45,810 bases of DNA, from contig CAZTUA010000033.1 of assembly GCA_964616545.1 (NCBI GenBank), forward strand, positions 1 through 45,810, written 5' to 3'. The position numbers were made by a program, and so were the translations under genes. Below are positions 43,088 through 45,810 of the stretch, one piece after another. Every line of letters starts with the position of its first letter. Positions within the stretch are counted from its first letter, which is position 1. The notes beneath the pieces were generated by a model, which saw nothing but the letters and a program-made list of their open reading frames with translations, had not been told where the DNA came from and made no database searches. Source of the DNA: JAQVEM01 sp964616545. Its GTDB lineage: Bacteria; Actinomycetota; Humimicrobiia; Humimicrobiales; Humimicrobiaceae.

Positions 43088-43157
43088 TAATAGTTTTTTA
43101 AAGCAAACTTTTTGTTCGGTTTTTTTCTTTCCTGATAATTGATTGAAGCAGAAAAAC

Positions 43158-43907
43158 TTACTCTCCCCTGCTTGAAAGAATGACATTCTCTTTTGTGAGG
43201 AACCGTAAAAGAAAACATACAATCACCCAGATAACCAGTGCACCGCCAAGGTAATAGATAGAAAAAGACCAGGAAGCAAGATTGATAGCACCGGCAGCTA
43301 CTCCCAGGGGGATTCCCATCATTAAGCCAAATCCAACTATGAAAGCCGGAGCTATTGCCAGGTCGGGATTATTTGCCAGGGTTAAAAGAATAATTATAAA
43401 GAGTAGTCCGGAAAAGAGCAGAGGATTAATAAGAAACCCTGTAATAAGCGCAGGCAGGGGTAAAACAAAATTTCCTGCAGCCGGCCTGATTGTAATAAAA
43501 TTTATTGCAAGCAAAACTACCGTATTTGAGATTGTTGAAATGATAAAACCGGGCAGGAAAATAGCAAGGCTTTTACCTATCCATATTTCTCCCGGAGAAA
43601 GCGGGGTAGCCAGTAAAGAAGTTATATTGCCGTTGACCTTTTCTTTGATTATTGGGAGACTTGCAAATGCCCATATAAATGTAATAAGGATAGATAGCGG
43701 TAAAAAAAAGGCAATAAGACTTATTATCATCTCAAGGATGGGCCTGGCAGCTGTTTCCATAATCCAGGTATGCCTTTTTAATAAAATACTTGCGATTAAA
43801 ACAGCGGCAATAGTAGCTATAGAGAAAGCAATGACTATAATAAGGAATGCGCTGGTCCGCCGGAGTTCTTTAAAATCTCTTTGAAAAACGATGCCTATTT
43901 TTCCCAA
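43158..43907 (-). CDS. ABC-2 exporter permease (second)
   Basis: A 249 aa permease with six hydrophobic segments; KEKVNGNITSLLATPLSPGEIWIGKS is the expected cytoplasmic coupling stretch. It is the last gene of the ABC operon, 9 bp after its paralogue, with which it should form the membrane core. Confidence 0.82.
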   Translation of the reverse strand: MGKIGIVFQRDFKELRRTSAFLIIVIAFSIATIAAVLIASILLKRHTWIMETAARPILEMIISLIAFFLPLSILITFIWAFASLPIIKEKVNGNITSLLATPLSPGEIWIGKSLAIFLPGFIISTISNTVVLLAINFITIRPAAGNFVLPLPALITGFLINPLLFSGLLFIIILLTLANNPDLAIAPAFIVGFGLMMGIPLGVAAGAINLASWSFSIYYLGGALVIWVIVCFLLRFLTKENVILSSRGE

Positions 43908-43916
43908 ATTAACCTC

Positions 43917-44657
43917 CTAACCCGATAGGACTATTCTTTCATTTGTAAGACGGCGCAGGAAAAAGACAATAACAATAATAATTAAAGCAGACAATCCCAG
44001 GTTAGCTGCGGTAAAGGACCAGGAATTAATATCAAGAACATTATGGACTGTAAGATTAATCATAAGTGTCACAACAACAGGCAAAAAAATCTGTACAATA
44101 ACATTGGCATTAGCAGGCTTTCCGGTCAGGCCGATAAGGTGGGTAATTAAACTAAGACAGAGATAGATAAAGGGCGCAACCAGAAAACTGCTTATTGCTA
44201 TCCATGGGTTAAAGAGAAAACCTATTTTAGGAATAAAATATATGTAATTTACAGCAATTAAGACTGTAAGCGTAAGAATTTCGCCCAGAATCAATCCCGG
44301 TATAAAATTAGCCATGCTTTTGGCTATCCAGACGTCTTTTGACTTAAGCGGAGTAGCCAGAAGCGATTCAATAATACCGCGGGACTTTTCCCGGGTCATG
44401 GATTGGAAAGCAAAAGCATTTAAACTTAAGCCAACTGTAATAAGGGATGTGGAATACATAATGAGACCCAGAAAAATTTCCAGTACGGTTCTATCCGGTG
44501 ACTCTCTGGCAATTTCCGGGGCTATGCTTACAAGACAGAAGGTCGCAGTTATGCCGAGAACGAATATTATTACTATAATTATATAAACAAGCAGTAAAAT
44601 TTTTGAACGGAGATTATTTTTAATATTTGTAGAAACCAGTAAAAAAATATTTCTCAT
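43917..44657 (-). CDS. ABC-2 exporter permease (first)
   Basis: A 246 aa permease with six segments. SMTREKSRGIIESLLATPLKSKDVW occupies the coupling region and closely resembles that of the next gene (both have LLATPL-S/K), so the two are paralogues. It overlaps the ATPase stop by 4 bp. Confidence 0.85.
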   Translation of the reverse strand: MRNIFLLVSTNIKNNLRSKILLLVYIIIVIIFVLGITATFCLVSIAPEIARESPDRTVLEIFLGLIMYSTSLITVGLSLNAFAFQSMTREKSRGIIESLLATPLKSKDVWIAKSMANFIPGLILGEILTLTVLIAVNYIYFIPKIGFLFNPWIAISSFLVAPFIYLCLSLITHLIGLTGKPANANVIVQIFLPVVVTLMINLTVHNVLDINSWSFTAANLGLSALIIIVIVFFLRRLTNERIVLSG

Positions 44658-45580
44658 GATGGCTCAGCCTTTTTTAAAATGCCAGCATACATTTCTTCAA
44701 GCGATGCCTCTTTTTTTCTTACTTCTTCAATTTTTATTCCACGACCGGCAAGAAAGCTTATTATTTCTGAAGTTTCCGTACCTTTTAAAGGCGAAAGGAT
44801 AAGATTCCGTCCGGCACTTTCCTGTAATCCTAAATGGGGAAGGTTTTCAAGCTCAGAAAGCAGCGATTCCGGAATATTGTTTGCGGTTCTAATTACAACT
44901 GCACCTCTGCCCATTCCCCGGCGCAGGTTTTCAAGTTCACCGTAAAGTTTTATCTCGCCCCCGTCTATAAGTGCTATCCGGTTGCAGATCCTCTGAACTT
45001 CATCAAGATTATGGGAGCTTAAAAAAATAGTCTTGCTCTCTTTACGCGCAATATTAATCATTAGCTGTCTTATTTCTATCTGTCCGGATGGGTCAACCCC
45101 CGAGGTGGGTTCATCAAGAATAAGGACATCCGGGTCATGCACCATAGATCTTGCCAGTGCAAGTCTCTGTCTCATTCCACTGGAGTAGGTTCTCACTTTA
45201 TCATCAATTCTATCTGCAAGGCCTACCGTCTTTGCCAGACGGGCAATTTTTTTACCATCACCCGGCACCCCATAGATGCGTGAGTAAAAAACAAGGTTTT
45301 CTGCGGCAGTCATGTTATCGTAGAGGCCGTCTAAATCAAGAACAAAGCCTATTTTATTGCGGGTTTCACTCTTGTCAATATCCCGGCCAAGAACCTCTAT
45401 TCTGCCTGAATCTGACCGGAGAAGCCCCAGAAGTATTCTAATTGTGGTTGTTTTTCCCGCACCGTTCGGACCGAGATAACCAAAAATATCACTCTTTTCT
45501 ACAGAAAAGCTTATATCCTTTAAGATTTCCCTGTTTCCGATAGATTTTTTAATGTTTTTTATTTCTATTGCCGGATTCAT
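44654..45580 (-). CDS. ABC-2 exporter ATP-binding protein
   Basis: The ATPase is about 308 aa. Walker A GPNGAGKTTTIR, signature RTYSSGMRQRLALARS, Walker B VLILDEPTSGVD, and H-switch LSSHNLDEVQ are intact; the C-terminal extension ends with ASLEEMYAGILK. I place the start at ATG 45580 because GAGAGG lies eight nt upstream; the ATG at 45595 would overlap the upstream stop as ATGA and is also possible. It follows an AbrB-domain gene on the same strand. Confidence 0.88.
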   Translation of the reverse strand: MNPAIEIKNIKKSIGNREILKDISFSVEKSDIFGYLGPNGAGKTTTIRILLGLLRSDSGRIEVLGRDIDKSETRNKIGFVLDLDGLYDNMTAAENLVFYSRIYGVPGDGKKIARLAKTVGLADRIDDKVRTYSSGMRQRLALARSMVHDPDVLILDEPTSGVDPSGQIEIRQLMINIARKESKTIFLSSHNLDEVQRICNRIALIDGGEIKLYGELENLRRGMGRGAVVIRTANNIPESLLSELENLPHLGLQESAGRNLILSPLKGTETSEIISFLAGRGIKIEEVRKKEASLEEMYAGILKKAEPS

Positions 45581-45591
45581 TTTAAATCCTC

Positions 45592-45810
45592 TCATTTATT
45601 TTCTTTCTTGTTTTCTAATGTTGAGCCAATCTCGCGGAAAAGGTCGGCAGTACCTTTCATTGTTTTCTGCATAATATCAAAAGTGGCTATTCCCAGCCCC
45701 CTTTCCATATCTCCAAAGACAAGCAGCTTATCGCCGGTTTTAATATTAAAATCCTTTCTGGCGCCTGCCGGGATAGCTATCTGCCCGCGCTCGCTTACTG
45801 TTACCGAGCC
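45592..45810 (-). CDS. AbrB/SpoVT-domain protein, partial at window edge
   Basis: The last 72 residues of a protein whose start is outside the window. VTVSERGQIAIPAGARKDF and KTGDKLLVFGD are the AbrB swapped-hairpin domain. The tail after ATFDIMQK is a helix, resembling regulatory AbrB proteins that precede ABC-2 exporter genes. Its stop overlaps or lies just ahead of the ATPase gene, so it probably controls that operon. Confidence 0.85.
   Translation of the reverse strand, partial: GSVTVSERGQIAIPAGARKDFNIKTGDKLLVFGDMERGLGIATFDIMQKTMKGTADLFREIGSTLENKKENK

Overview
This is a gene-dense, AT-rich bacterial chromosome segment with short operons on both strands and no phage, transposase or CRISPR signature. 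The gene set points to an anaerobic or microaerophilic heterotroph from a deep-branching low-GC lineage. It includes a split 'archaeal-type' glutamate synthase with ferredoxin-like partners, rubredoxins, a GAF-ANTAR regulator, ECF transport, PlsY, a ROK-controlled sugar ABC importer and an arsenite methyltransferase. The ANTAR protein and general gene style fit a low-GC Actinomycetota group (OPB41/Humimicrobiia type) or a clostridial relative. That placement is inference; no rRNA or ribosomal protein gene is present to settle it.

Layout. 0.1-2.6 kb: an exported rubredoxin-domain protein, a lipoprotein with an internal duplication and an HExxH motif, and tRNA-Glu(CUC). 2.8-10.4 kb: GAF-ANTAR RNA-binding regulator, class II aldolase, then a promoter, a dual hexaloop ANTAR-type RNA element overlapping an intrinsic terminator, and a five-gene glutamate synthase operon (amidotransferase, FMN/Fe-S synthase core, polyferredoxin, FAD oxidoreductase, GXGXG domain). 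10.5-13.2 kb: DUF72 protein, membrane glycosyltransferase, PlsY. 13.3-18.4 kb: terminator, xylose/ribose-type ABC importer (permease, single-NBD ATPase, binding lipoprotein), a 19-codon leader ORF, ROK repressor and a perfect palindrome. 18.6-20.5 kb: HPr-kinase/PEPCK-like P-loop protein and a coupled small membrane protein that appears frameshifted in a poly-A run. 20.9-22.4 kb: RRM protein and FkbM methyltransferase. 22.4-32.6 kb: two ABC-2 export operons flanking an alpha/beta hydrolase, a condensation-domain protein, a MATE pump, ArsM and a Cys-rich AbrB-fold protein. 32.9-35.2 kb: CopB-type P-ATPase and a small rubredoxin.

36.1-41.3 kb is the most striking part. A molybdenum-cofactor riboswitch (Moco/Tuco class) with a downstream intrinsic terminator precedes seven co-oriented genes: ECF S component (YkoE-like), a membrane-anchored extracytoplasmic molybdopterin-binding-like domain, two ECF ATPases, an EcfT protein, MobB with a C-terminal Cys cluster, and a kinase-fold protein. 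Together these look like an uptake/assembly system for molybdenum or tungsten cofactor, its pterin precursor or the metal; I do not know a described ECF system of this kind. 41.4-45.8 kb: small membrane proteins, MntP, and a third ABC-2 exporter preceded by an AbrB-domain protein cut by the window edge.

Two RNA-level switches stand out: an ANTAR antitermination element 1.2 kb downstream of an ANTAR gene, and the Moco riboswitch. Both were found by hand-pairing the sequence and need covariance-model confirmation.
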